DNA of 64,000 bases from Streptomyces pactum. Its GTDB lineage: Bacteria > Actinomycetota > Actinomycetes > Streptomycetales > Streptomycetaceae. The position numbers and the translations under genes were made by a program. Location of the stretch: positions 5,828,001 to 5,892,000 of the forward strand of contig NZ_JACYXC010000001.1 of assembly GCF_016031615.1 (NCBI RefSeq), given 5' to 3'. The notes under the pieces are model-generated. The model was not told where the DNA came from. It did no database searches and worked only from the letters and a program-made list of their open reading frames with translations. Positions 14,608 through 22,997 of the stretch are shown in pieces (positions within the stretch are counted from its first letter, which is position 1; each line of letters opens with the position of its first letter).

Positions 14608-15372
14608 ATGCGTGAGTTCTTCGACGTCGGCGGCCGGAAACTGTCCTACCTGGACTTCGGTGGTCCGGGCGCTCCCCTGCTGGCGCTGCACGGACACTAC
14701 AACGAGGCGTCGGCGTTCGCGCCGCTGGCCGAGGCGCTGGCACCGCGGTGGCGGGTGCTCGCGCTCGACCAGCGCGGGCACGGCGAGTCCGACCGCGCCC
14801 GGTGTTACGGGCGGGACGGCTACGTCGCCGATGTCGCCGCCTTCCACCGGCACCTGGGCATCGGCCCGGTGGCGGTGCTGGGCCACTCGCTGGGCGGGGT
14901 GAACGCGTACCAGTACGCGGCCCGGTGGCCGGAACGGGTCCGTGCGCTGATCGTCGAGGACATCGGTGCGGTGGTGAACAGCGACTGGTCCTTCACCCTG
15001 CGCCTGCCCCGCCGTGCGCCGTCGCGCCAGGACCTGGTGACCGCGCTGGGGCCGGTGGCCCCCTACCTGGAGTGCTCCTTCCGCCGGTCGGACGACGGCT
15101 GGGGATTCTCGTTCGGCATCGAGCACACGGTGGCGTCCCAGCGGGCACTCAACGGCGACCACTGGCCGGACTGGACGGCGGTGGCCTGCCCCACCCTGCT
15201 GATCCGGGGCACACGCAGCGACGAGCTGACCGCCGGCCATGCCGCCGAGATGATCGCCCGCCGCGCCGGCCGGGCCCGTCTCGTGGAGCTGCCCGCCGGC
15301 CACGTCGTCCACCACGACGCCCCGGACCGGTTCGCCGCCGCCGTCGAGGACTTCCTGTCCGATCCGGGCTGA
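14608..15372 (+). CDS. Alpha/beta hydrolase
   Basis: A 254-residue alpha/beta-hydrolase-fold enzyme. It has the oxyanion-hole region LLALHGHYNEASAF (about residues 24-37), RWRVLALDQRGHGESDRARC, the nucleophile elbow VLGHSLGGVNAYQYA (Ser about residue 93), the acid region LLIRGTRSDELT, and the catalytic His near the end in LPAGHVVHHDAPDRF. The substrate may be an ester, epoxide or lactone; nothing in the context decides. The ATG at 14608 was chosen because the conserved domain starts within ten residues and a TAGCAT -10 lies just before it. It is a stand-alone gene facing the S1-protease homologue convergently. Confidence 0.9.
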   Translation: MREFFDVGGRKLSYLDFGGPGAPLLALHGHYNEASAFAPLAEALAPRWRVLALDQRGHGESDRARCYGRDGYVADVAAFHRHLGIGPVAVLGHSLGGVNAYQYAARWPERVRALIVEDIGAVVNSDWSFTLRLPRRAPSRQDLVTALGPVAPYLECSFRRSDDGWGFSFGIEHTVASQRALNGDHWPDWTAVACPTLLIRGTRSDELTAGHAAEMIARRAGRARLVELPAGHVVHHDAPDRFAAAVEDFLSDPG

Positions 15373-15537
15373 GCCCCTGCGCGAGGTGGCCGGCCGGGAC
15401 CGGAGGAACCACCGGCGAAGAGGCCGCGGCGTCCCGGCGACGGTGGCCGGGCACGCCCCGCCCGGCCACCGCCCGGTCGCGCATCCGCCCAAGCTCCGCG
15501 GGCGGTTCACCGCACCGGTCCGGCCGGGGCCACCGGG

Positions 15538-16281
15538 TCAGTACAGGGTCAGCCCGTAGGCGGCGAGGATCTCGGAGACCGGCTGGTAGAAGGTGCTGCC
15601 GCCGGTCCGGCAGTTGCCGCTGCCGCTCACGATGAAGCCCAGGGCGGTGGTGCCGGAGAAGGCGGGGCCTCCCACGTCGCCCGGCTCGGAGCAGATGGTG
15701 GACCGGAACAGGCCGGTCACCGTGCCCTCCGGGTAGTTCACGGAGACGTTCACCGCGCTCACCGTGCCGCAGTGGATGCCGGAGACGCGGCCCAGGTGAC
15801 ACATCGACTGTCCCACGACCGGAAGAGCTGCGCCGGTGATGTCACGCACCGTCCCGTCGCGCAGGGTCACCTCGCCGGGGTGGGTGACGGCGGTGCCGGT
15901 GTAGCGGAGCAGACCGTAGTCGTCAGCCGGGAAGTGCGCACCGATGGTGGTCCCGACCACGACGCTGCGGGAGGGATCGGCGTACCAGGTGGTGCCGGGC
16001 CCGGCGCAGTGACCGGGCATCAGGGCGTAGTAGGTGCTGCCCGAGCGGGCGTTGAAGGCCACCGTGCACACCGTGCCGTCGGCGCCGTAGAGGGTGTCGC
16101 CGCCACGGACGGCGGTGGTGGCGGCCGGCCCGGCGTCCGGCTGCCGGGCGCCCGACGCGGCGGCCGGTGACGCCGTCAGGGCGGCCAGCACCGCGGCGAC
16201 GCCCGTCGCCAGGGCGCGCAGCCGGCGCAGGCCCGATCGCGCGGAGCGGGCGGAGCGGTCGGAGCGGTTGACGGAGCGCAT
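15538..16281 (-). CDS. Secreted chymotrypsin-fold (S1, streptogrisin-like) protein with catalytic Ser replaced by Val
   Basis: A 247-residue preprotein. A signal peptide (Arg-rich start, then ATGVAAVLAALTASPAAA) is followed by an S1-type serine-protease fold of streptogrisin type. The catalytic His (about residue 91, ALMPGHCA) and Asp (about 121, DDYGLLRY) are kept, as are three cysteine pairs expected for the family. The nucleophile motif that should read GDSGGP reads GDVGGP (Val about 203, codon GTG). This residue cannot act as a nucleophile, so the protein is probably an inactive binding protein, inhibitor or chaperone-like homologue. A Ser-to-GTG change needs at least two substitutions, so a single sequencing error does not explain it. 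GGGAGGA sits five bases before the ATG at 16281. Confidence 0.85.
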   Translation of the reverse strand: MRSVNRSDRSARSARSGLRRLRALATGVAAVLAALTASPAAASGARQPDAGPAATTAVRGGDTLYGADGTVCTVAFNARSGSTYYALMPGHCAGPGTTWYADPSRSVVVGTTIGAHFPADDYGLLRYTGTAVTHPGEVTLRDGTVRDITGAALPVVGQSMCHLGRVSGIHCGTVSAVNVSVNYPEGTVTGLFRSTICSEPGDVGGPAFSGTTALGFIVSGSGNCRTGGSTFYQPVSEILAAYGLTLY

Positions 16282-16772
16282 GGGTCCTCCCGGGTGAGCT
16301 GCTCGACGACCCGAGTCGTCCTGCGTGGTTCCTGCCGTTGCCGTACCTGCTGTTGCCGTACCTGTCGTTGCCGGGGCTACTCGCCGTCCCGGTGCCGGCG
16401 GCCCCGGTGCCCGTGCCACGGGCGGGTGTGCCGCCGTGGCGGGGACGGGCGTTCACCGGCCCGTGCCCTCCCACCATGCCGCCGACGGGCCGCCGGGTCG
16501 AGGGGTGTGCGCCCCTCGGTGGCGATCCGCCCCCGCACCGCTGCGGAATCCCGCACTCGCCCGGCCCGCCGCCCCGCGTCGGGCGGTGAGGCCCCGGAGG
16601 CTCGGCGGGCACCGGCTGCCGATCGCCGCGCACCCCGAGCCGGTGGTTCCCGCCCGGAGCGGTCCCGCCGGTCACCGCGGTGTCCCCTCCGGCACGGGAA
16701 GGCCGGGGGCACCGGCCACCGACCTCGCCGAATCCCGACGGGACCCGCACCGCGCGGGGACGTCTCGACCGG
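16282..16772. other. 491 bp between the S1 homologue and the DUF6193-like gene
   Basis: No convincing gene. It contains the upstream region of the S1 homologue and a 15 bp tandem repeat, CCGTTGCCGTACCTG (16335-16349), nearly repeated at 16350-16364 and 16365-16379. The rest is GC-rich DNA with no clear operator. Confidence 0.5.
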
Positions 16773-17261
16773 ATGTGCTCCCACCGCCGGACGGAAGCCT
16801 TACCCTTGCGGACGAGACGCGGAGCGGGGGAGGGCACGACGGGAGCGACGCAGCCGGGCCGTGACCCGGTCACAGCGGGCTGGCAGGCCGTCCGTGACGA
16901 CGGTCGCATCCGTCCCGAACTGCTCGAAGCCGCCTGGGCCGAACCCCGCCTGCGCCGGCTGTTCCCGTGGACGGGCATGGGAGAGCTGCACTTCAGCCGC
17001 TGCACACAGCCGCGATGGACATGGGACATTCCCTACATCCGGCCCGGGGCGAGCGGTGGTTACCTGGTCTGCGGCCCCCTGCGCGGCGAGACCGTCGGGC
17101 CGGCCACCACGCCGCGGGAAGCCATCGCGATGGTGGTCGAGCGTCTCCCCCCGAACTGCGGGCCCGCTTTCGTCGGAACCCCGGAAGAACTCGCGATGCA
17201 CGAAGCCGGAGCCCGGCCCACCGCCGCCGGGTGGGGGAACGCCGACCACTCCCCGACCTGA
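16773..17261 (+). CDS. DUF6193-like protein, 162 aa
   Basis: The conserved part starts at DPVTAGWQAVRDDG and includes RIRPELLEAAWAEPRLRRLF, GELHFSRC and RWTWDIPYIRP, then GGYLVCGP and TPREAIAMVVERLPPNCGPA. I recall this pattern as the DUF6193 domain, which is common in Streptomyces next to secondary-metabolite genes; its biochemical role is unknown. There is no signal peptide or membrane segment. The start is uncertain: the ATG at 16773 has no clear Shine-Dalgarno sequence, and about 40 residues before the conserved block look like non-coding sequence, but no better start lies closer. It runs convergently towards the ABC permease gene. Confidence 0.6.
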   Translation: MCSHRRTEALPLRTRRGAGEGTTGATQPGRDPVTAGWQAVRDDGRIRPELLEAAWAEPRLRRLFPWTGMGELHFSRCTQPRWTWDIPYIRPGASGGYLVCGPLRGETVGPATTPREAIAMVVERLPPNCGPAFVGTPEELAMHEAGARPTAAGWGNADHSPT

Positions 17262-17513
17262 CCCGGTCCGATCGCCCGCACATCGGCGGAGAGATGTCCC
17301 ATGCCGCCATCGTGATCAGCCTCCCGGAGCGGCGGCAACCCGGGTACCGGCAGCCCGCTGCCGCTGTGCTCGGACACCGCCGCCCGGGCCGGTGGGACGG
17401 TTCCCGGTCCGCCGGATACCCGGGGCCACCCGCCCGCCCGGGTCCGGCATCCGCGGAAACGGTGCCTCCGCGGACGCCGGCCCGGTGCGGTGCGGGCAAC
17501 CGGCACCGGGACG

Positions 17514-19967
17514 CTACTCGGTGCGCAGCGCCGTGGCCGTACGCGCCCGGGCCGCCCAGCCGGCCGGGACCAGCGCGCCCAGCACCGCGATCACCACCCC
17601 GCCCAGTCCCAACAGGAGCAACTGGACGGGCCCGTACACGTCGAGGACCGATGACGGCAGGCCGGTGCCGGCGGCACGCCCCATCACCGGCATGACGAGG
17701 TGGTGCAGCGCGTATCCCGCCGGCACGCCGATCAGCCCGCCGATCGCGCCGATCGCGGCCACCGGGGAGAGCACGAGGCTCACGGTCTGCCGCGGCGACA
17801 TGCCGATCGCCTTGCAGACGCCCAGGTCGTGGATGCGTTCCCGGGTGTCCAGGACCACGGAGTTGAGGACCCCGAGGCCGGCCACGCAGATCAGCATCAG
17901 GGTGAGCAGCACCGCCGTCGCGGACATGATGAGGATGGTGCCCTCCTGGCCCGAGCGGGCGTTGGTCGTGGCGTCACCGCCCAGCGGCCGTACGACCGCG
18001 GAGATCTCCCGCGCGTACCGGTCGGCGGAGACGCCGGGCTTCACGTCGACGAGGAAGCGGTCCGGCTCGGCCGACGCGAAGTTGGCCATGTCCGCGTGGA
18101 TCTCCAGCTCGCCGCCCGAGGTGTCGAAGGACTCGCCCACGATCCGCAGGTCCACGGTCTCCTTCTCGTAGGTCACCCGCACCGTGTCGCCGATCTCGGT
18201 GCTGGTCCTCTCCAGGAAGCGCGTGGGCACCACCACCTGACCCGTGCCGGTGATCCAGTGCCCGTCGATCATCGCGTGGCTGCCGGAGCGCGCATCCCCC
18301 TCGTAGAGGCCGGCCCGGACCGAGCCGGAGATCCCGGCCACGGCGACCTCGGTCCGGGTCTTGCCGTAGTACGACCCCGTGCCCGCCCGTGACGTGATGG
18401 CGGCCCGCACCTTTGCCGGATCGGCGGCACGAGGCCGGGACGGGCGTGGCTCGCCGCCGTCCACCGGCGACGGATCCGCCGCGCCGCCGTCCACCGGCGA
18501 CGGACCTGTCTCGCCGCCCGCCGCCGGCGGAGGCGGAGGGGGAGGGGGAGCGAGGTCGTTCAGCCCGGTGGTCGTGACCGTGACCGCGGCACGGCTCTCG
18601 GGGTCCTGGGAGTTGCCGATCGCGGTGAGGGACGAGGTCAGCCCTACCGCGAAGGTCGCCGCGACCGTGCCGAACGCCACCGCGAGCAGCACGGCGAGGG
18701 TACGGACCGGATGCGTGAAGGGGGTGGCGAGGCCGTAGGTCACCGGACGCGGCAGCGGCAGCAGCCCCATCACCCGCTGGGCCCACCGGCCGCGTCCGGT
18801 GCGCGGCGACCGGCCGACGGTGATCGCCTCGACCGTGCGCAGTCTCCCCGCCCGCAGCGCCGGAACCAGCGCCGCGAGCCCGACGACGACCAGGGCGGCG
18901 GCCGGCACCGCGACGTCCACCCACCAGGCCACCGAGAGCGAGACGGTGCCGTACAGCGCCTCGGCGTCCGCCAGCAGCGGCACCGCCAGGAGGTTGCCCA
19001 GGGCGACGCCCAGGACGATGCCGGCACCGGCCGGAATCAGCGCCTGGGCCACGTAGGCGCGTACCACCTCGCGCGGGGTGAAGCCGATGGCCTTGAGGAT
19101 GCCGATCCTGCGCAGACCGGTGCCGACCGCACCACTGATCACACTGCTGACGATGATCACCGACATCGCGATGCCGAGCGCACCGAAGGCCACCACGAAC
19201 GGGACGGTCGCCGCCGCGGCCTGATCGGCGGCGCGTTTGGTGTCCAGCCAGGACTGCGTGCCCAGCAGCGCCCCGGGGGCCACGGAGGCGGCCAGCCTCT
19301 TCCGGCCGGCGAGGATCTGTTCCGTCGTGCTCGCGGAGTCGAAGCGGTAGAGCATCTGGCTCGTGACCGGGTTGCCCTCCGACGCCAGCGCGCCGACCTG
19401 CGCGGGCGTCACCCAGGCGTCGGCGCTCTCGCCGGCCGACACGGCGAAGCCGACGACCGACAGCGTGGCGGCGTCCGTGGTGTCCGACGTCCTCAGGGTG
19501 GCGCCGATCCCGATGGTGGGCCCCTCGAAGGACGCCGCGAGCACGATCTCGCCCGGCTTCCGCGGCCACCGGCCGGACCTCAGCTCCACGCGGTCCACGT
19601 CGCCGTCCGGACCGGACCGCCCGACCAGGGTCAGCGTCGGCAGCCGGAATCCTGTCCGGTCCACCGGGCGGAACCCGGTCGACGGGTACGGCCCCGAACT
19701 CGCGGTGACACCGGCCGCATTCCCGGTCTCCGCCAGCTGTGCCGCGCTCACCCCGGCCGGATCGAACTGGGCGGTGAGGTGCGCACCCCGCTGCTTGCCG
19801 AAGGCGTGGTCGAACGGCGCGGCCGCGGCGACCATCAGCGACCCGGCGACCACGGCCGACGCCACGGCCATCAGGGTGGCCACGGCGATCACCACGGTCT
19901 GCACCCGCCGCCGGCCGACCCCGGCACGTACGACCCGGCCCAGCGCGCCGGTACCGAACGGCCTCAT
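17514..19967 (-). CDS. FtsX/MacB-type ABC transporter permease
   Basis: An 817-residue permease. There is a first membrane segment at about 22-48, an extracytoplasmic MacB-like domain (about 50-250), three membrane segments (about 255-375, including GTGLRRIGILKAIGFTPREV), and a second half with another segment and loop. The last cluster (about 690-810) includes RIHDLGVCKAIGMSPRQTVS. Both FtsX domains carry the conserved GILKAIG/GVCKAIG helix. Together with the ATPase before it (ATGA overlap at 19964-19967) it forms an exporter of the type used for antimicrobial peptides or lipoproteins. The loop after the middle segment holds a run of eight Pro and a duplicated PSPVDGG segment. A two-component system is encoded divergently. 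Confidence 0.9.
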   Translation of the reverse strand: MRPFGTGALGRVVRAGVGRRRVQTVVIAVATLMAVASAVVAGSLMVAAAAPFDHAFGKQRGAHLTAQFDPAGVSAAQLAETGNAAGVTASSGPYPSTGFRPVDRTGFRLPTLTLVGRSGPDGDVDRVELRSGRWPRKPGEIVLAASFEGPTIGIGATLRTSDTTDAATLSVVGFAVSAGESADAWVTPAQVGALASEGNPVTSQMLYRFDSASTTEQILAGRKRLAASVAPGALLGTQSWLDTKRAADQAAAATVPFVVAFGALGIAMSVIIVSSVISGAVGTGLRRIGILKAIGFTPREVVRAYVAQALIPAGAGIVLGVALGNLLAVPLLADAEALYGTVSLSVAWWVDVAVPAAALVVVGLAALVPALRAGRLRTVEAITVGRSPRTGRGRWAQRVMGLLPLPRPVTYGLATPFTHPVRTLAVLLAVAFGTVAATFAVGLTSSLTAIGNSQDPESRAAVTVTTTGLNDLAPPPPPPPPAAGGETGPSPVDGGAADPSPVDGGEPRPSRPRAADPAKVRAAITSRAGTGSYYGKTRTEVAVAGISGSVRAGLYEGDARSGSHAMIDGHWITGTGQVVVPTRFLERTSTEIGDTVRVTYEKETVDLRIVGESFDTSGGELEIHADMANFASAEPDRFLVDVKPGVSADRYAREISAVVRPLGGDATTNARSGQEGTILIMSATAVLLTLMLICVAGLGVLNSVVLDTRERIHDLGVCKAIGMSPRQTVSLVLSPVAAIGAIGGLIGVPAGYALHHLVMPVMGRAAGTGLPSSVLDVYGPVQLLLLGLGGVVIAVLGALVPAGWAARARTATALRTE
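18452..18504 (-). repeat. In-frame 30 bp duplication in the permease linker
   Basis: CGCCGCCGTCCACCGGCGAC occurs at 18452 and again at 18482 (period 30 bp, ten codons). It encodes the repeated PSPVDGG motif next to an eight-proline run in the extracytoplasmic loop of the permease. The tract looks like a variable spacer. Confidence 0.65.
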
Positions 19968-20656
19968 CGGGCGGCCCGCGCGGAGGAGTCGCGGGCGACG
20001 TGGCCGTCGACCAGGTGGACGGTGCGGCTCGCGCAGGCCGTGGCCAGCGCCGGGTCGTGCGTCACCAGCACGATGGTCTGACCGGCCCGGTGCAGATCCA
20101 GCAGCAGATCGCGGACGTCGTGGCCCGAGGCGGTGTCGAGCGCGCCGGTGGGCTCGTCGGCGAGCAGCAGCGCCGGCCGGTTGACCAGGGCGCGGGCGAC
20201 CGCGACCCGCTGGCGTTCGCCTCCGGACAGCCGGCCCGGGTAGGCGCGGGCGTGCTGCCGGATGCCCAGCATCTCCATCAGCTCCCCCGCGCGGGCCGCG
20301 GCCTCGCGCCGGCCGGTCCCGGTCAGCTGGGCCGGGAGCTGGATGTTGTCGGTGACGGTGAGGTCGTCGAGAAGGTTGAAGAACTGGAAGGCCATGCCGA
20401 TGTGCCGGCGGCGGAACGTGGCGAGGGCGTGCTCGCTCAACCGGTCGATCCGTCGCCCGGCCACGATCACGGCGCCCTCGGTCGGCCTGTCCAGGCCGGC
20501 GACGAGGTTCAGCAGCGTGGACTTGCCGCTGCCGGAAGGTCCCGTGACGGCAAGCGCCTCACCCCGGGCGACGCCGAGCGTGAGCGGTCCCAGTGCCGGC
20601 GCGCCGGCGCTGTCGTAGCGCTTGGTCACACGCTCCAGTTCGATCACGTGCTGCAT
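19964..20656 (-). CDS. ABC transporter ATP-binding protein (LolD/MacB type)
   Basis: A 230-residue nucleotide-binding subunit. Walker A GPSGSGKST (about residues 39-47), Q-loop MAFQFFNLLDDLT, signature LSGGERQRVAVARAL (about 143-157), Walker B LLLADEPTGALD and the H-loop LVTHDPALA are all intact. The tight MAFQFFNLLDDL pattern and short length are typical of the LolD/MacB/SalX group that pairs with FtsX permeases. It is first in an operon with the permease, whose ATG overlaps this TGA. It is divergent from a histidine-kinase gene across 220 bp. Confidence 0.93.
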   Translation of the reverse strand: MQHVIELERVTKRYDSAGAPALGPLTLGVARGEALAVTGPSGSGKSTLLNLVAGLDRPTEGAVIVAGRRIDRLSEHALATFRRRHIGMAFQFFNLLDDLTVTDNIQLPAQLTGTGRREAAARAGELMEMLGIRQHARAYPGRLSGGERQRVAVARALVNRPALLLADEPTGALDTASGHDVRDLLLDLHRAGQTIVLVTHDPALATACASRTVHLVDGHVARDSSARAAR

Positions 20657-20876
20657 ATGAGTTGTCCGTCCTTGCGGTCACGAGGGACAGGCCGTTGCCC
20701 GTGCCGCGAACCTAGGGATGCCGCGTGGTGGAACGCCTCGGCCGCGGAACCGAGATCGGGCCCTCCCCGCGGAGGATCCGGCCGCGGGGTCCTCCTTGAG
20801 GAGTAGGCCGCCGGGACGGTGCGCCCGGCCGGACAGGCGGACGCGGGCCCGGCGGGGAGCGCAGCACAATGCACGG
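20657..20876. promoter_or_regulatory. Divergent promoter region of the ABC exporter and the two-component system
   Basis: A 220 bp region. It contains dyads such as CCTCCTTGAGGAG (20791-20803) and GCGGAGGATCCGGCCGCGG-like repeats. A CACAAT -10-like hexamer lies at 20865-20870, seven bases before the kinase GTG, which would make that transcript leaderless. A binding site for the response regulator is expected here, but I cannot define it. Confidence 0.45.
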
Positions 20877-22172
20877 GTGGAGACGGAAGCCCGGCGCAGC
20901 CGGCATCGGCAACTCATCGACCTGCTCCGCCCGGAGGCGAAGCCCGCCCCGCTGTCCCGGCGGGCGGTGCGCGCCGACGTGGTGCTGGCGGGCGTCCTGA
21001 CCGTCGTGGCCCTGTTCGTGGCGGCGCGCGGTGCCGGCGACGGGCCGGTGCACCTCGGTCCCCCCACGGTGGAGGCCGGGACCGGGGTGCCGGCCCCGCC
21101 CCGGCCGCCCGGCCCCGGTCAGGTGCCCGAGGGGGAACCCGCCTCCGCGCCCTGGGCCCTGGTCGTCGTCTCGACGCTGCCGCTGGCGGGCCGGCGCCGG
21201 TATCCGCTGGCCTTGTTCCTGGTGGTGCTGGGGGCGGCACTGGCCATCGGCGACTCCGCCTCCTGGATCACCGTCCTGGCCTGTGTCATCGCCGCCTACA
21301 GCGCCGTCGTGCACAGCCGCTACCGGACGGCGGCGATCGTCGTCCTGGTGATCGCCGCCGTGCTGTCCGGCATCGCCTTCCGCAACGCGGACCCCGTGCT
21401 CCCGGGGTGGTCCAGCCCGGGATTCGTGCTCCTGGTGGCCGGGTCGCTGGCCAGCCTCGTCCGCTTCCTTCAGCTGCGGCTGGCCGCGGACCGGGACCGG
21501 ATGGCGGAACTGCGGGCCGCCCAGGAGGAGGCCACGCGGCGCGCCGTGGCGGAGGAGCGTGCCCGCATCGCCGCCGAGCTGCACGACGTCGTGACCCACA
21601 ATGTGAGCGTGATGGTGATCCAGGCCGGCGCGGCCCGCACCGTGATGGACATGGCGCCCGAGCGGTCGAAGGAGGCGCTGCTGGCCGTCGAGGCGGGCGG
21701 CCGGGCCGCCATGGCCGAACTCCGCCATGTGATGGGCCTGCTGGCCGCACCGGACCAGGAGAGGCCGGACGGCCTGGAGCCCCAGCCCGGGCTCGCGCGG
21801 CTGGACGCGCTCGTCGCACGGGTACGCGCCACCGGCACGCCCGTGGGCGTCGCGGTGTCGCTGCCGCCCGACCCGCTCCCACCGGGGGTGGACCTCGCGG
21901 CGTATCGCGTCGTCCAGGAGGCACTGACCAACACGATGAAACACGCGCGCGGCGCGCGGGCGTCCGTCGTCGTCGGTCACACCGACGACTGGCTGGAGAT
22001 CGAGGTCACCGACACCGGCGGCGCCGGTGACCACCCGCCGGTGCGTGGCGGCGGCCGTGGCCTCATGGGGGTGCGCGAACGGCTGGCCGTCTACCGGGGC
22101 GAGCTGACGGCCGGACCGGCACCGGCCGGCGGCTACCGGGTGACGGCCCGCATCCCGCGGAGCGCGGTATGA
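20877..22172 (+). CDS. Two-component sensor histidine kinase (NarL-partner, HisKA_3 type)
   Basis: A 431-residue kinase. The N-terminal part has about four to five membrane segments (VVLAGVLTVVALFVAARG; LVVVSTLPLAG; LALFLVVLGAAL; AAIVVLVIAAVLSG; FVLLVAGSLAS). Then comes a linker and the HisKA_3 dimerisation helix with the phospho-acceptor His in AEERARIAAELHDVVTHNVS. The ATPase domain follows with the N-box AYRVVQEALTNTMKHA and the GGGRGLMGVRERL G-box. The GTG at 20877 is preferred because a -10-like hexamer lies directly upstream and the N-terminus then starts with a short basic segment. The next gene overlaps by four bases (ATGA). Confidence 0.92.
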   Translation: METEARRSRHRQLIDLLRPEAKPAPLSRRAVRADVVLAGVLTVVALFVAARGAGDGPVHLGPPTVEAGTGVPAPPRPPGPGQVPEGEPASAPWALVVVSTLPLAGRRRYPLALFLVVLGAALAIGDSASWITVLACVIAAYSAVVHSRYRTAAIVVLVIAAVLSGIAFRNADPVLPGWSSPGFVLLVAGSLASLVRFLQLRLAADRDRMAELRAAQEEATRRAVAEERARIAAELHDVVTHNVSVMVIQAGAARTVMDMAPERSKEALLAVEAGGRAAMAELRHVMGLLAAPDQERPDGLEPQPGLARLDALVARVRATGTPVGVAVSLPPDPLPPGVDLAAYRVVQEALTNTMKHARGARASVVVGHTDDWLEIEVTDTGGAGDHPPVRGGGRGLMGVRERLAVYRGELTAGPAPAGGYRVTARIPRSAV

Positions 22173-22858
22173 CCGCGGACCGGGCACCACTGCGCGCCGT
22201 CATCGCCGACGACCAGGCCCTGGTCCGCACCGGTTTCGCGATGATCCTGGCCGCCGGCGGCATCGAGGTGACGGCCGAGGCCGCCGACGGGGCCGAGGCC
22301 GTCGCGGCGGTGCGCCGCACACAGCCCGACGTCGTCCTCATGGACATCCGGATGCCGGGGATGGACGGCATCGAGGCCACCCGGCACATCACCGGCGACG
22401 CCGGCCCGGCCGGCACGCGGGTGGTCATCCTCACCACGTACGACCTCGACCACTACGTCTACGCCGCGCTCACCGCCGGCGCCAGCGGCTTCCTGCTCAA
22501 GGACGTCACCCCCGAACACCTGGTGTCCGCCCTGCGCCTGGTGCGGACCGGCGACGCCCTCCTCGCGCCCACGATCACCCGCCGGCTGATCGAGCGCTTC
22601 GCCCGTCGCGACGAGCCGCGGACCGTCGCCCCGCACCGCGATCTGTCCGGCCTGACCCCGCGCGAACTGGAGGTGCTCCGCCTGCTCGCGACGGGCCTGA
22701 GCAATGCCGAACTCGCCTCCCGGCTGTTCCTCAGCCCGACCACGGTCAAGAGTCACGTCGGCCGCATCCTGTCCAAGCTGGACCTGCGCGACCGCGTCCA
22801 GGCCGTCGTCTTCGCCTACGAGTCGGGGCTCGTCTCCCCCGGCGGGACGACCGGGTGA
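22169..22858 (+). CDS. Response regulator, NarL/LuxR type
   Basis: A 229-residue regulator: a receiver domain with the acidic pair in AVIADDQALVR, the phospho-acceptor Asp in PDVVLMDIRMPGMDGIEA (about residue 55), the Thr in VVILTTYDLD and the Lys in GFLLKDVTPE. A C-terminal LuxR-type helix-turn-helix is present as LTPRELEVLRLLATGLSNAE, LFLSPTTVKSHVGRILSKL. It is co-translated with the kinase (ATGA overlap). Its most likely target is the divergent ABC exporter operon, as in other kinase/regulator/MacB-like clusters; this is inference from position. Confidence 0.94.
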   Translation: MTADRAPLRAVIADDQALVRTGFAMILAAGGIEVTAEAADGAEAVAAVRRTQPDVVLMDIRMPGMDGIEATRHITGDAGPAGTRVVILTTYDLDHYVYAALTAGASGFLLKDVTPEHLVSALRLVRTGDALLAPTITRRLIERFARRDEPRTVAPHRDLSGLTPRELEVLRLLATGLSNAELASRLFLSPTTVKSHVGRILSKLDLRDRVQAVVFAYESGLVSPGGTTG

Positions 22859-22997
22859 CGGGGTGACGGCCCCTACCGGCCGCAGCCGGCCGGCGGCCGG
22901 ACGGAGGGGACGGGAGGGCAGGGAAACCCACGGAGGCCGCCGCCCCCGCCCACCGGCCCGCACCGGCACCGGCAGGAGGCGCGGCGGCGTCGCCGCG

